64,000 bases of DNA from Mucilaginibacter galii (GTDB lineage Bacteria; Bacteroidota; Bacteroidia; Sphingobacteriales; Sphingobacteriaceae), in NCBI RefSeq assembly GCF_014635825.1, contig NZ_BMDO01000012.1, forward strand, positions 1-64,000. The letters are read 5' to 3'. This document shows, piece by piece, positions 41,788 to 50,019 of this stretch. The translations under genes and the position numbers were made by a program. How positions within the stretch are numbered: position 1 is the first letter of the stretch; each line of letters starts with the position of its first letter. The notes below the pieces were generated by a model that was given only the letters and a program-made list of their open reading frames with translations, searched no databases and was not told where the DNA came from.

Positions 41788-41903
41788 AGAATCAAGAGTA
41801 CAGAGTCAAGAATACAGATATAAAGCCGTTAGCAATAACGGCTTTTTTGTTGACTGGTTTTGGGTTGTAACATCTGTATTGTTGACTCTGTACTCTTGAT
41901 TCT
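41788..41903. repeat. Palindromic repeat, family E, framing a terminator
   Basis: Arms 41788-41819 and 41872-41903 are inverted copies at 31 of 32 positions (ATCAAGAGTACAGAGTC core). The intrinsic terminator at 41822-41849 lies inside the loop, as in the copy at 17716-17842. Confidence 0.9.
41822..41849 (+). terminator. Terminator after the desaturase
   Basis: AAAGCCGTTA (41822-41831) pairs with TAACGGCTTT (41836-41845) with a 4-base loop and a T run. Confidence 0.9.
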
Positions 41904-41938
41904 AAAAAACTATCTTTGCCACTCATAAACAAACTACT

Positions 41939-43192
41939 ATGAGTGTATCGGTATTAGCTCAAACTTTGAAAGGTTCTGAGATCATCAAAATAGGTAACGA
42001 AATTAATGAGTTAAAACGCCAGGGACAGCAAATTGCCAACCTCACCATTGGCGATTTTGACCCTAATATTTACCCCATCCCCAGCGAATTGCGCGATGGG
42101 ATAATTGCCGCTTACCAGGATAATCAAACCAACTATCCACCGGCCGATGGCATGCTCGATCTGCGTAAGCAGGTATCGGCTTTTTTGGCAGAGGAGCATG
42201 GCATCCAGGTAACCGCTAATGAAGTATTGATCTCGAGCGGTTCGCGGCCTATTATCTATTCTATATTTTTGGCTTTGGTTGACAAAGGCGATAAGGTTAT
42301 CTATCCTTTACCTTCATGGAACAATAATCACTACTGCCACATTACAGGTGCTGAAGAAATTCAGGTGCCTACCACTGCTGAGAACAACTTTTTACCCAAG
42401 GCTGCCGATATTGCACCGCATTTAAAAGGAGCAACGCTACTATGCCTTTGCTCGCCGCAAAACCCAACCGGTACCATGTTTGAAAAGGCTGACCTGGAAG
42501 AAATTTGCGACCTGGTAATTGCCGAAAATGCAAGCCGCCAGCCGGGCGAAAAGCCGTTGTACATTATGTATGATCAAATTTATGCCATGCTGACCTTTGG
42601 CAAACAACACGTAGATCCGGTTACTTTACGCCCCGAACTGAAAGATTATACCGTATATATTGATGGTGTATCAAAATGTTTGGCTGCTACCGGCGTGCGG
42701 GTAGGCTGGGGTTTTGGCCCCGAGAATGTGATCTCCAAAATGCGCTCCATTGTGGGCCATATGGGTGCTTGGGCCCCTAAAGCCGAACAAGTAGCCACCG
42801 CTAAGTACTTGCAGCAAGACGAAGCCGTGCACGGCTATCTTAAAAACTTTAGTGGACGCATTCAGGAAGTATTGAGCACCTTGTATCAAGGCTTTCAGCA
42901 ATTAAAGGCCGAAGGCTTTGCTGTAGATGCCATTGAACCTATGGGCGCTATTTATTTAACCGTTAAAGCTGATTACATTGGCAAAACCACACCAGAGGGC
43001 GAAGTGCTCAATTCATCGGCCGACATTAACTTCTATTTGATCAAAACTGCTAAAGTAGCACTGGTACCATTCTCTGCATTTGGCACCGGCGATGATGTGA
43101 CCTGGTTCCGTGCATCGGTAGGTACTTCAACGCTGGAAGACATTCAAGCCATGATACCACGCATCCGCGAAGCGTTGAGCCAATTGAAGTAG
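41939..43192 (+). CDS. PLP-dependent aminotransferase, class I/II
   Basis: The 417-aa enzyme has the fold-type I layout: NYPPADGMLDLRKQVSAFL near the N-terminus, CSPQNPTGTMF, the Asp/Tyr pair in MYDQIY, the PLP lysine in DGVSKCLAATGVRVGW and the distal arginine in WFRASVG. It most resembles aspartate/aromatic aminotransferases; the substrate cannot be fixed from sequence. A TATCTTTG -7-like box lies at 41911-41918, just outside the family E repeat. Confidence 0.9.
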   Translation: MSVSVLAQTLKGSEIIKIGNEINELKRQGQQIANLTIGDFDPNIYPIPSELRDGIIAAYQDNQTNYPPADGMLDLRKQVSAFLAEEHGIQVTANEVLISSGSRPIIYSIFLALVDKGDKVIYPLPSWNNNHYCHITGAEEIQVPTTAENNFLPKAADIAPHLKGATLLCLCSPQNPTGTMFEKADLEEICDLVIAENASRQPGEKPLYIMYDQIYAMLTFGKQHVDPVTLRPELKDYTVYIDGVSKCLAATGVRVGWGFGPENVISKMRSIVGHMGAWAPKAEQVATAKYLQQDEAVHGYLKNFSGRIQEVLSTLYQGFQQLKAEGFAVDAIEPMGAIYLTVKADYIGKTTPEGEVLNSSADINFYLIKTAKVALVPFSAFGTGDDVTWFRASVGTSTLEDIQAMIPRIREALSQLK

Positions 43193-43221
43193 GTTGCTGT
43201 TTCATTTCACTAAGACGCCTT

Positions 43222-43285
43222 TGTCATGTTGAGCTTGTCGAAACATTAGCCGCTTTGCTAAGTATTCGACAAACTCAGACTGACA
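43222..43285. repeat. Palindromic intergenic repeat, family A, copy 3
   Basis: Arms 43222-43245 and 43262-43285 share the GAGCTTGTCGAA core in inverted orientation, with several mismatches. The element lies 30 bases after the aminotransferase stop codon. Confidence 0.8.
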
Positions 43286-43354
43286 GGGAATATTATAATA
43301 AAAATTGCACTATTGGTAAGTGCCATTTAGTTTGTTCATCTCAAAATTAGCACT

Positions 43355-44065
43355 ATGCCTGCCGGAACGTTATACCTGATCCCCGTGCCACTTGCCGAAG
43401 ATGCGGCGGCCCAATCTTTTACGCCTTACCTGGTTAATGCCATAAACCACTTGAGCGAGTATATTGTGGAAAATGAAAAAACTGCCCGAAAATTTTTAAA
43501 ACAGGCCGGTTTAACCATTCCGCAGAGCCAGTTGGTGATTTACGATTACGGCAAGCACCAGCGCAATACCGATCTTAAAGAATTTTTTACCGGCCTGTTA
43601 GCTGGTAAAGATACCGGTCTCATGAGCGAAGCAGGCTGCCCTGGTGTAGCCGACCCTGGTGCCGATATTGTGGCCGAAGCTCACAGGCTTGGCATTAAAG
43701 TGGTACCCTTGGTTGGCCCAAGCTCTATTTTGCTGGCGCTGATGGCATCCGGTTTTAACGGACAAAGCTTTACCTTTCATGGCTATTTACCTATTGATAA
43801 AGAACAGCGCAGCAAGCGTATTAAAGAACTCGAAAGCCAGGCCGAACGCTTGAACCAAACTCAGTTATTTATCGAAACGCCTTTCCGCAACGATTCCTTA
43901 CTGGCCGAAATATTGAAAAGTTGTAAGCCAACTACCCGCCTGTGTATTGCCTGTAATTTAACTGCGGCCAACGAGTTGGTACAAACCAAAACCATAAACG
44001 AGTGGAAAAAGCAAATCCCCGATCTGCGCAAGCAACCTGCCATATTTTTGCTCTACAAATCTTAA
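43355..44065 (+). CDS. Tetrapyrrole-methylase-fold SAM methyltransferase, RsmI-like
   Basis: The 236-aa protein has the RsmI-type motifs GTLYLIPVPL, LMSEAGCPGVADPGA and VVPLVGPSSILLALMASG. RsmI 2'-O-methylates 16S rRNA; this shorter, divergent version is common in Bacteroidota alongside a true RsmI, so the substrate is uncertain. The FAD monooxygenase gene follows after 43 bases. Confidence 0.85.
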   Translation: MPAGTLYLIPVPLAEDAAAQSFTPYLVNAINHLSEYIVENEKTARKFLKQAGLTIPQSQLVIYDYGKHQRNTDLKEFFTGLLAGKDTGLMSEAGCPGVADPGADIVAEAHRLGIKVVPLVGPSSILLALMASGFNGQSFTFHGYLPIDKEQRSKRIKELESQAERLNQTQLFIETPFRNDSLLAEILKSCKPTTRLCIACNLTAANELVQTKTINEWKKQIPDLRKQPAIFLLYKS

Positions 44066-44108
44066 TAAAGCTCCCTTAACTCAGTTTTTGTAAGCATATT
44101 TGAGTTAT

Positions 44109-45707
44109 ATGACACCCGTTCCTCCAGGCCCAGCGCAGGTATTGATTGTAGGTGCCGGTCCATCTGGTTTAATGATGGCTGCGCAGTTGCTGCGCTATGG
44201 CATCCAGCCGGTAATTATTGATAGCAAGCAGGGTCCAACACATCAATCTAAAGCTTTGGCCGTACAGGCTCGCTCGCTGGAAATCTACCGGCAGTTAGGC
44301 ATCATTGATACGGTGATTTATGGGGGTAAACAGGTCAAAGGGATAAATTTTCATTACGATGGTGAAGAGCAGGCAACATTTGCCATCGACAATATAGGAA
44401 TTCATATTACGCCTTTTCCTTATGTGCATATTTATGAACAAAGCAAGAACGAGCGGGCTTTACTCGGCTATTTAACCCAGCATAGCTGCCCCGTATATTG
44501 GAACACTACCTTAGTTTCGCTGCAACAAGGTACGGGCGTGGTCAATGTAACCCTGAATAATAAGGAGCAGGAATATAGTTTACTATGCAACTGGCTCATT
44601 GGAGCCGATGGTGCACACAGCGCTGTGCGTAAAACCTTAAATATCCCGTTTACCGGCGATACATATCCGCACACGTTTTACCTGGCCGATTTGGTTTTGG
44701 GGCAAGACAGCGATTTTATGAACATGCACCTGAGCCAAAAAGGCTTTGTTGCATGTTTCCCTATGCCCGAGAAAAATGCATGCCGTGTGGTGGGCAATCT
44801 TACGGCAAAACTCGCTAATAAAGAAGAATTGACGCTTAATGATGTACTGCCCTCCTTACAAAAGATAACAGGCAAGCCTTTGGAAATAGCACAATGCAAT
44901 TGGTTTACCACTTACGGCCTGCACCACCGCATGGCCGATAAGTTTAGCCAGGGCCGCTGCTATTTAATTGGTGATGCTGCGCACATCCATTCGCCGGTTG
45001 GCGGGCAGGGTATGAACACCGGTTTGCAGGATGCTTACAACCTATCGTGGAAACTGGCAGGCGTAATTAACAAGCGTCTCAAACCAAACATATTAGGCAC
45101 TTACGCGGCCGAACGCATGCCGGTGGCTAAACAACTGCTTAAAACTACCGACAGGGCTTTTAATGTTATTATGTCGCGAAGTATATGGGCCGGTTTGTTT
45201 AAAAAGTGGGTACTGCCTGTACTGCTTAAACAAGCCTGGCAAAGCGACAAGCTAAAGTTCGAGTTCTTCAAGCGTATATCGCAAACAGGCATCAACTATC
45301 CTCATAGTCCGTTGAGCTTGCATTTAAGTCAACTTAAAACCATCAGGGCCGGTGATAGGTTGCCCTACCTCAAAGTATTTGACGAGAAAAAGCTGCAGGA
45401 AACCGACCTGCATGCTTGGTGCAGCAAGCCCGGCTTTACGCTCATTACTATGGGCCTTTTGCAGGAATTATACTTGTTTAGCCTGGCTAAATGGATAACC
45501 CAGAACTACAATGGCTGGCTTAATTTCTTTCATCTGCCGTCCTCAGTTAAAAACCAAAAGGTGTTTGATGCTTTCGACATTAAAGAGGGGCAGAACAAAA
45601 CCATCATTGTACGCCCCGATATGCACATAGGGTTTATTAACGATGTGGTGGATCTGGAAATGATGAAGAATTATTTGGAGAATGTGGTGGGGAGCCCCTC
45701 CCAATAG
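44109..45707 (+). CDS. FAD-dependent aromatic-ring-type monooxygenase
   Basis: The 532-aa protein belongs to the PheA/TfdB/UbiH-like flavin hydroxylases. FAD is bound by GAGPSGLMMAAQLLRYG at the N-terminus, GADGAHSAVRKTL (DG motif) and YLIGDAAHIHSPVGGQGMNT (GD motif); a thioredoxin-like C-terminal part follows. The substrate is unknown. ATG 44109 is preferred over TTG 44100. The last five codons (GSPSQ) and the stop lie in the family C repeat, so the native C-terminus may have been replaced. Confidence 0.9.
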   Translation: MTPVPPGPAQVLIVGAGPSGLMMAAQLLRYGIQPVIIDSKQGPTHQSKALAVQARSLEIYRQLGIIDTVIYGGKQVKGINFHYDGEEQATFAIDNIGIHITPFPYVHIYEQSKNERALLGYLTQHSCPVYWNTTLVSLQQGTGVVNVTLNNKEQEYSLLCNWLIGADGAHSAVRKTLNIPFTGDTYPHTFYLADLVLGQDSDFMNMHLSQKGFVACFPMPEKNACRVVGNLTAKLANKEELTLNDVLPSLQKITGKPLEIAQCNWFTTYGLHHRMADKFSQGRCYLIGDAAHIHSPVGGQGMNTGLQDAYNLSWKLAGVINKRLKPNILGTYAAERMPVAKQLLKTTDRAFNVIMSRSIWAGLFKKWVLPVLLKQAWQSDKLKFEFFKRISQTGINYPHSPLSLHLSQLKTIRAGDRLPYLKVFDEKKLQETDLHAWCSKPGFTLITMGLLQELYLFSLAKWITQNYNGWLNFFHLPSSVKNQKVFDAFDIKEGQNKTIIVRPDMHIGFINDVVDLEMMKNYLENVVGSPSQ

Positions 45708-45794
45708 CCCCTCCTAAATCCTCCCCGGTAGGGAGGACTTTAAATATTGCAGGATAGATAAAAGCCCTCCCTCCCGGGGAGGGTTGGGAGGGGC
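45693..45794. repeat. Palindromic repeat, family C, between convergent genes
   Basis: The left half (GAGCCCCTCCC, CCTCCCCGGTAGGGAGG) and the right half (CCCTCCCTCCCGGGGAGGG, TTGGGAGGGGC) are inverted copies. The element starts inside the monooxygenase coding sequence and ends one base before the miaE stop codon, filling the whole gap. Confidence 0.85.
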
Positions 45795-46394
45795 TTACCC
45801 GTGTATCGTTTCTCCTTTGCCGTAGTTTTGAATTACTTGTGCTTCGTAGGCTAAAAAGGCAGCCCAGCGGGCGTCTACATCAATAGTGCCGGCATGTTTT
45901 TTAGCTAAACGGATAAACATGCTGTAATGCGTGGCTTCGCTTACCATCAGTTCGTGGTAAAATTTGGCCAGTTCCTCATCGTTAATATTTTCAGATAATA
46001 CCTTAAAGCGTTCGCAGCTGCGAGCCTCTATCATGGCCGAAAACAGCAGCCTATCTATCAGTTGATCTATACGGCTGCCGCCATGTTTCAGGAACTTGAA
46101 AAGTTCGCCTACATAACTGTCTTTACGTTCTTTACCTAACACATACCCACGCGCTAAAATAATGTTATGTACCAGCCTGAAGTGCTCCATTTCTTCTTGT
46201 GCCAAGGCAATCATTTCCTGTACTACATCGCTCAGGTTAGGGTTCTGAATAATTAAAGTAATGGCATTGGTGGCTGCCTTTTGTTCGCAATAAGCATGGT
46301 CGGTCAGGATCTCTTCAATGTTACTTTCTACAACGTTTTTTACCCAACGCGGGTCGGTAGGTAATTGTAGTTTCAGGATGGTTTTCTCGCTCAC
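45795..46394 (-). CDS. miaE: tRNA 2-methylthio-N6-isopentenyl-adenosine(37) hydroxylase
   Basis: MiaE (199 aa) hydroxylates the modified A37 of tRNAs that read codons starting with U. The ferritin-like di-iron site is seen as repeated Glu/ExxH motifs: DHAYCEQKAA, QEEMEHF, MIEARSCERF and SEATHYSMF. The start is GTG at 46394; a TATCTTTG -7 box at 46400-46407 (minus strand) ends only 5 bases before it, so the mRNA would be leaderless or nearly so. Confidence 0.93.
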   Translation of the reverse strand: MSEKTILKLQLPTDPRWVKNVVESNIEEILTDHAYCEQKAATNAITLIIQNPNLSDVVQEMIALAQEEMEHFRLVHNIILARGYVLGKERKDSYVGELFKFLKHGGSRIDQLIDRLLFSAMIEARSCERFKVLSENINDEELAKFYHELMVSEATHYSMFIRLAKKHAGTIDVDARWAAFLAYEAQVIQNYGKGETIHG

Positions 46395-46399
46395 AAGAG

Positions 46400-46445
46400 C
46401 AAAGATAGTGAAGATAGAGTACAGAATATAGAGTCAGGAATACAG
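46400..46445. repeat. Single arm of the family E repeat
   Basis: AGAGTACAGAATATAGAGTC and GGAATACAGAC match the left arm of the family E elements at 17716 and 41788. No clear opposite arm is found, so this is a solo or decayed copy, lying upstream of miaE. Confidence 0.55.
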
Positions 46446-46460
46446 ACTTTAACTTCTGAA

Positions 46461-46886
46461 TTAGATGTAGCGAATTACCATATTGGCACCGCCTCCCTTT
46501 TTATCATAGTAAGCGCCAATTTCGCCCTATGGATAATTTCTGTGAACACCAACTTCGATTGTAAGCCAGTTTTCATATAGGGCATATTTTTGCAGTTCTT
46601 CCTTTTCACTCCATGCATCCCAGGAAGAAGGCTCATAAGTTTGAAACTGAAAGCTAAAAGAGATACTTTTCAGCCTTTCGCCCAAAAAAGCCAGATCAAA
46701 CTTAAAGTACTTATCCTGTATTTTAACGTTTTCAAGCTGATAATGCATCCACCCGTTTTTCAGATCTAAAAATTTCACTTCCTCGTGCTTAAAGTAATTG
46801 AAAAGTTGAGACGGAACTGTTTGTACACATAGAATGAGGTTTTCGGATAGTATTATTTGCCCTTTTAATAGATCAAACCCGGGCAT
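46461..46886 (-). pseudogene. Hypothetical protein gene interrupted by an in-frame TAG
   Basis: The frame gives 119 aa from 46886 to a TAG at 46527-46529. The same frame then continues without a break for 21 more codons to a TAA at 46461, reading GEIGAYYDKKGGGANMVIRY at the end. This looks like genuine protein sequence, so the TAG is probably a recent nonsense mutation in a protein of about 141 aa. The visible part has no signal peptide and is rich in aromatic residues (WMHYQLENVK, SFSFQFQTYEPSSWDAW). The family is not recognised. It begins 2 bases after the nadD stop codon. Confidence 0.65.
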
Positions 46887-46888
46887 TA

Positions 46889-47461
46889 CTATCGGTACAA
46901 ATTCTTGCTCTCAATAAATTTCAATACGGCATCTGGCACAAAGTACTGTACGTTTTTTTTATCGGCAATAGACTGGCGAATGAAGGTGGCGGAGAGTTCC
47001 ATGAGCGGGGTCATGGTGATGGTTACGGAGGGGTGCGAGGCCAGTTCGGCATTTTCGTAACCGGGGCGTGGGTACACAAACACTTTATAATCGCGCAAAA
47101 TGAGCTTATAATTTTTCCACTTATGCAGGCCGGCAAGGTTGTCAGAACCCATAATGAGCACAAACTCGTGCTGTGGGTATTGCGCGGTTAAATGAGTCAA
47201 CGTATCAATAGTGTAAGAAGGCTGTGGAAGCTTGATCTCTACATCGCTTACCTCGAGGTTGTCGGAGTTGTCAGTAGCCAGGCGGGCCATCTCCAGGCGG
47301 TCGTACGTGTTAATTAGCCCGCCGTATTTTTTAAAAGGATTTTGAGGCGTAACCACCAGCCAAACCTTATCCAGGTCGGTATGGTTAGCCATGTAATTGG
47401 CAATGATGAGGTGCCCAATATGAATGGGATTAAAAGAACCGAAAAGCAAGCCTATTTTCAT
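46889..47461 (-). CDS. nadD: Nicotinate-nucleotide adenylyltransferase
   Basis: NadD (190 aa) adenylates nicotinate mononucleotide in NAD synthesis. The nucleotidyltransferase motif GSFNPIHIGHL (about 8-18) and the C-terminal ELSATFIRQSI segment (ISSTxIR type) are present. Length is normal. It lies downstream of gmk in the minus-strand run yicC-gmk-nadD, an arrangement common in Bacteroidota. Confidence 0.95.
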   Translation of the reverse strand: MKIGLLFGSFNPIHIGHLIIANYMANHTDLDKVWLVVTPQNPFKKYGGLINTYDRLEMARLATDNSDNLEVSDVEIKLPQPSYTIDTLTHLTAQYPQHEFVLIMGSDNLAGLHKWKNYKLILRDYKVFVYPRPGYENAELASHPSVTITMTPLMELSATFIRQSIADKKNVQYFVPDAVLKFIESKNLYR

Positions 47462-47535
47462 GTGTTTCAGTTTGCAGTTAAGTTACTAATAAAATGCGTT
47501 GTAAACAATTGTGAATAAAGGCAAAGCCTAACTCA

Positions 47536-48099
47536 CTAAGCTTTTAAAAAATCTCCAACCAGTTGTTCCGCCTCTTTGCAGGCCGTTTCCAAGTCGTAGT
47601 TTTTCAGGATCACGTCAAATTTAGGAGCGTAGTTTAGTTCCTTTTCGGCTTTTTCAAAGCGTTCCTGTAGTTTTTCTACACTATCGGTTCCACGGCCGGT
47701 CAGGCGTTCTTTTAATACCTCTAACGATGGAGGTTGTACAAATATAGCCAATGCCTGGTCCTGATATTTGCGCTTTAAGTGCAGGCCGCCTTCTACGTCA
47801 ATATCAAAAATAACGGTTTTGCCTTTAGCCCATATGCGTTCAATCTCCTGGCGCAGGGTACCGTAAAACGTACCGGTATATACCTCTTCAAACTCTACAA
47901 ATTGCTTTTTGGCAATACGGTGCAAAAACTCTTTAATGGTAATAAAGTAATAATCTTTAGCATGCACTTCATCTCCGCGGCGCTCGCGGGTGGTGGCAGA
48001 TATAGAAAATTCAAGTTCGGGAAACTTGGTAAGCAAATGATGTACGATGGTGGTTTTACCAGCGCCTGAGGGAGCAGAAAAAATAAGCAGTTTACCCAT
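47536..48099 (-). CDS. gmk: Guanylate kinase
   Basis: Gmk (187 aa) phosphorylates GMP to GDP. The P-loop SAPSGAGKTT (about 8-17), the GMP-binding SATTRERRGDEV and DYYFI segments and DIDVEGG are intact. It sits 84 bases downstream of yicC, with an imperfect inverted repeat between them. Confidence 0.96.
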   Translation of the reverse strand: MGKLLIFSAPSGAGKTTIVHHLLTKFPELEFSISATTRERRGDEVHAKDYYFITIKEFLHRIAKKQFVEFEEVYTGTFYGTLRQEIERIWAKGKTVIFDIDVEGGLHLKRKYQDQALAIFVQPPSLEVLKERLTGRGTDSVEKLQERFEKAEKELNYAPKFDVILKNYDLETACKEAEQLVGDFLKA

Positions 48100-48109
48100 T
48101 TTGTTTGGT

Positions 48110-48183
48110 GAGTGGTTGATTAGGTGAGTGGTTGATTAAGTTTTCAAAAACTACTTAACTCAATCAACCGCTTAACTGCTCAA
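48110..48183. repeat. Imperfect inverted repeat between yicC and gmk
   Basis: GGTGAGTGGTTGATTA is repeated in tandem, then faced by TTAACTCAATCAACCGCTTAA in roughly inverse orientation. Similar GGTTGATT units occur at 49078-49115, upstream of yicC. It is a separate short-repeat family. Confidence 0.55.
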
Positions 48184-49059
48184 CTATAATACATTCAATA
48201 ATTGTTCTTTTATTTTTTCCAGTTCTTCTTTCATGCCTACAACCAGCTTTTGCATGGCGGCATCGTTAGCTTTAGAACCCAGGGTGTTGATCTCGCGACC
48301 AATTTCCTGCGATATAAAGCCCAGCTTTTTACCGTTGGCATCTGCGCTTTGCAGGGTTTCTAAAAAGTAAAGGCAATGGGTTTTTAAACGCACCTTTTCT
48401 TCGGTTATGTCCAGCTTATCTATGTAGTAAATAAGCTCTTGCTCAAAGCGGTTTTTGTCAATATTGTCGCTGCCTACGGCATCGGCCAGGTATTGGTTTA
48501 AACGTTCGCGTATAAGGGGTATGCGCTTTGGCTCTTCTATCTCCACCAGTTCGAGGTTGGTCATAATGGTTTTGATACGGCCGGTTACTTCCTGCTGCAA
48601 TACGTTACCTTCATCGGCCCTAAACTGCTGAAAGTTGGTTAAAGCCTGTTTAAAGGTATTGTCTACCAGCTTCCACTCATCTTCGGTAATGGTGTCTTCA
48701 GCATATTTCACTACCTCTGGCAAACCTAAAGCTAACTGCAGCAGATTACCACCGGGCTCGTTCAGTTCATCGGCCACGGCCTTTAACTGGTCGTAGTAAT
48801 GTTTAAGGAGTTTGGCATCAATACCGGCTGCTTTAACTGCTGAGCCTGCTTGCTCCACGTTAATGCTCAGGTTTACTTTGCCGCGTTCAATTTGCTTATT
48901 GCACTCGGTACGCAACTGAAATTCTTTTTCAGAAAAAGCTTTGGGAATCCTGAGCGAAAGTTCGAGAAATTTGCTGTTCAGGGATTTGATCTCAACGGTG
49001 TACTTGGTGCTGCCCGAATCGTGCGTAGCAATTCCATACCCTGTCATGGATTTTATCAT
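48184..49059 (-). CDS. yicC: YicC-family endoribonuclease
   Basis: The 291-aa protein begins MIKSMTGYG, the hallmark of the YicC family, and contains the C-terminal DUF1732 part (LDITEEKVRLKTH, GRKLGFISQEIGREINTLGS-type sequence, here GKKLGF). In E. coli YicC is an endoribonuclease affecting small RNA decay. ATG 49059 is chosen over TTG 49065. A TATCTTTG -7 box (49063-49070) ends 3 bases before it, so the message may have no 5' leader. Confidence 0.92.
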   Translation of the reverse strand: MIKSMTGYGIATHDSGSTKYTVEIKSLNSKFLELSLRIPKAFSEKEFQLRTECNKQIERGKVNLSINVEQAGSAVKAAGIDAKLLKHYYDQLKAVADELNEPGGNLLQLALGLPEVVKYAEDTITEDEWKLVDNTFKQALTNFQQFRADEGNVLQQEVTGRIKTIMTNLELVEIEEPKRIPLIRERLNQYLADAVGSDNIDKNRFEQELIYYIDKLDITEEKVRLKTHCLYFLETLQSADANGKKLGFISQEIGREINTLGSKANDAAMQKLVVGMKEELEKIKEQLLNVL

Positions 49060-49062
49060 GTG

Positions 49063-49070
49063 CAAAGATA
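49063..49070 (-). promoter_or_regulatory. -7 box of yicC, almost abutting the start codon
   Basis: TATCTTTG on the minus strand matches TAnnTTTG exactly and lies 3 bases upstream of the ATG. No clear -33 TTTG is present at the usual distance. Confidence 0.5.
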
Positions 49071-49185
49071 GAAATTTGGTTGATTAGTTCATGAGTTGAT
49101 TTGTTGATTGGTTAGTGAGCCCTTTAAAGCTTAACCTTTTTTAACAAATGGCTGACTGTGTTAATGCGTAACTTTACAGCCAAAT

Positions 49186-49932
49186 ATGATTTTATTGCGA
49201 CGGCTTTTACAGGTAACACTTTTTACAACAGGAACAATTTTGTTACCTCTGGCTGCCTTTTCGCAAAGCTTAATTCCTATTACGGGCATTACTTATAATA
49301 ACAAAACATCGGGCCGGGTGGCGCAGGTAACTATTACTAACCTGCAGCACCCCCTGGTAGTATTTAGCAACGATGTAGGGAGTTTTAGCATTAGCGCTGC
49401 GCCTACCGATACCCTTTTATTTGCCAAGCCCGGTTTTACTGAACAGCGGCTGGTGGTTAAAGAACAACAGCAAATATTAGTTTACCTGGTACCCGCCCTG
49501 CAACTGGACGAAGTGCAGGTTAAAGCCAAAACCCGCAAGCAGGAGCAGCAGGATGTACTGGATGTATACCGAAGCAAAGGGTTATATTACGATGGAAAAC
49601 CGCCTGCATTGTCTTTCCTGGCATCGCCGCTTACCAGCATTTATGAGTTGTTTGGAAAAGATGCCAGCAGGATGCGTCGGTTTGCCAGCCATATGAAAGT
49701 TGAGAACCAGCAAACCGAGGTAAATAAGCGCTATACGGTTGACCTGGTAAGGCGCATAACTAAACTACCCGATGATGAAGTGCGGCGTTTTATGCTGGCC
49801 TATAGTCCGCCTTACCCCGAAGTGTTGAAATGGAACGATTATGAAGTGATCCAGTTCATAAACCGCTCTATGGCTGGTTATAACCGGGCTAAGAGCATGC
49901 CGCCTTTGCCTAAATTGACAACGCCTGAGTAA
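49186..49932 (+). CDS. Secreted carboxypeptidase-regulatory-like domain protein
   Basis: The 248-aa protein has a signal peptide (cleavage near AAFSQ) and a carboxypeptidase-regulatory-like beta-sandwich (about 30-105), with ITGITYNNKTSGRVAQVTI and LQLDEVQVKAK, as at the N-terminus of TonB-dependent receptors. An alpha-helical, basic region follows (about 110-248). It is a common Bacteroidota envelope protein of unknown function. It is divergent from yicC. Confidence 0.7.
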   Translation: MILLRRLLQVTLFTTGTILLPLAAFSQSLIPITGITYNNKTSGRVAQVTITNLQHPLVVFSNDVGSFSISAAPTDTLLFAKPGFTEQRLVVKEQQQILVYLVPALQLDEVQVKAKTRKQEQQDVLDVYRSKGLYYDGKPPALSFLASPLTSIYELFGKDASRMRRFASHMKVENQQTEVNKRYTVDLVRRITKLPDDEVRRFMLAYSPPYPEVLKWNDYEVIQFINRSMAGYNRAKSMPPLPKLTTPE

Positions 49933-50019
49933 AGGCTGTAAAAAGCACCGATCATTATCCCGGTTTTTTTCCGTTATAAAACCGTTTTCTTATAGAAGAT
50001 TGGAAAACGGGGTGCTATA

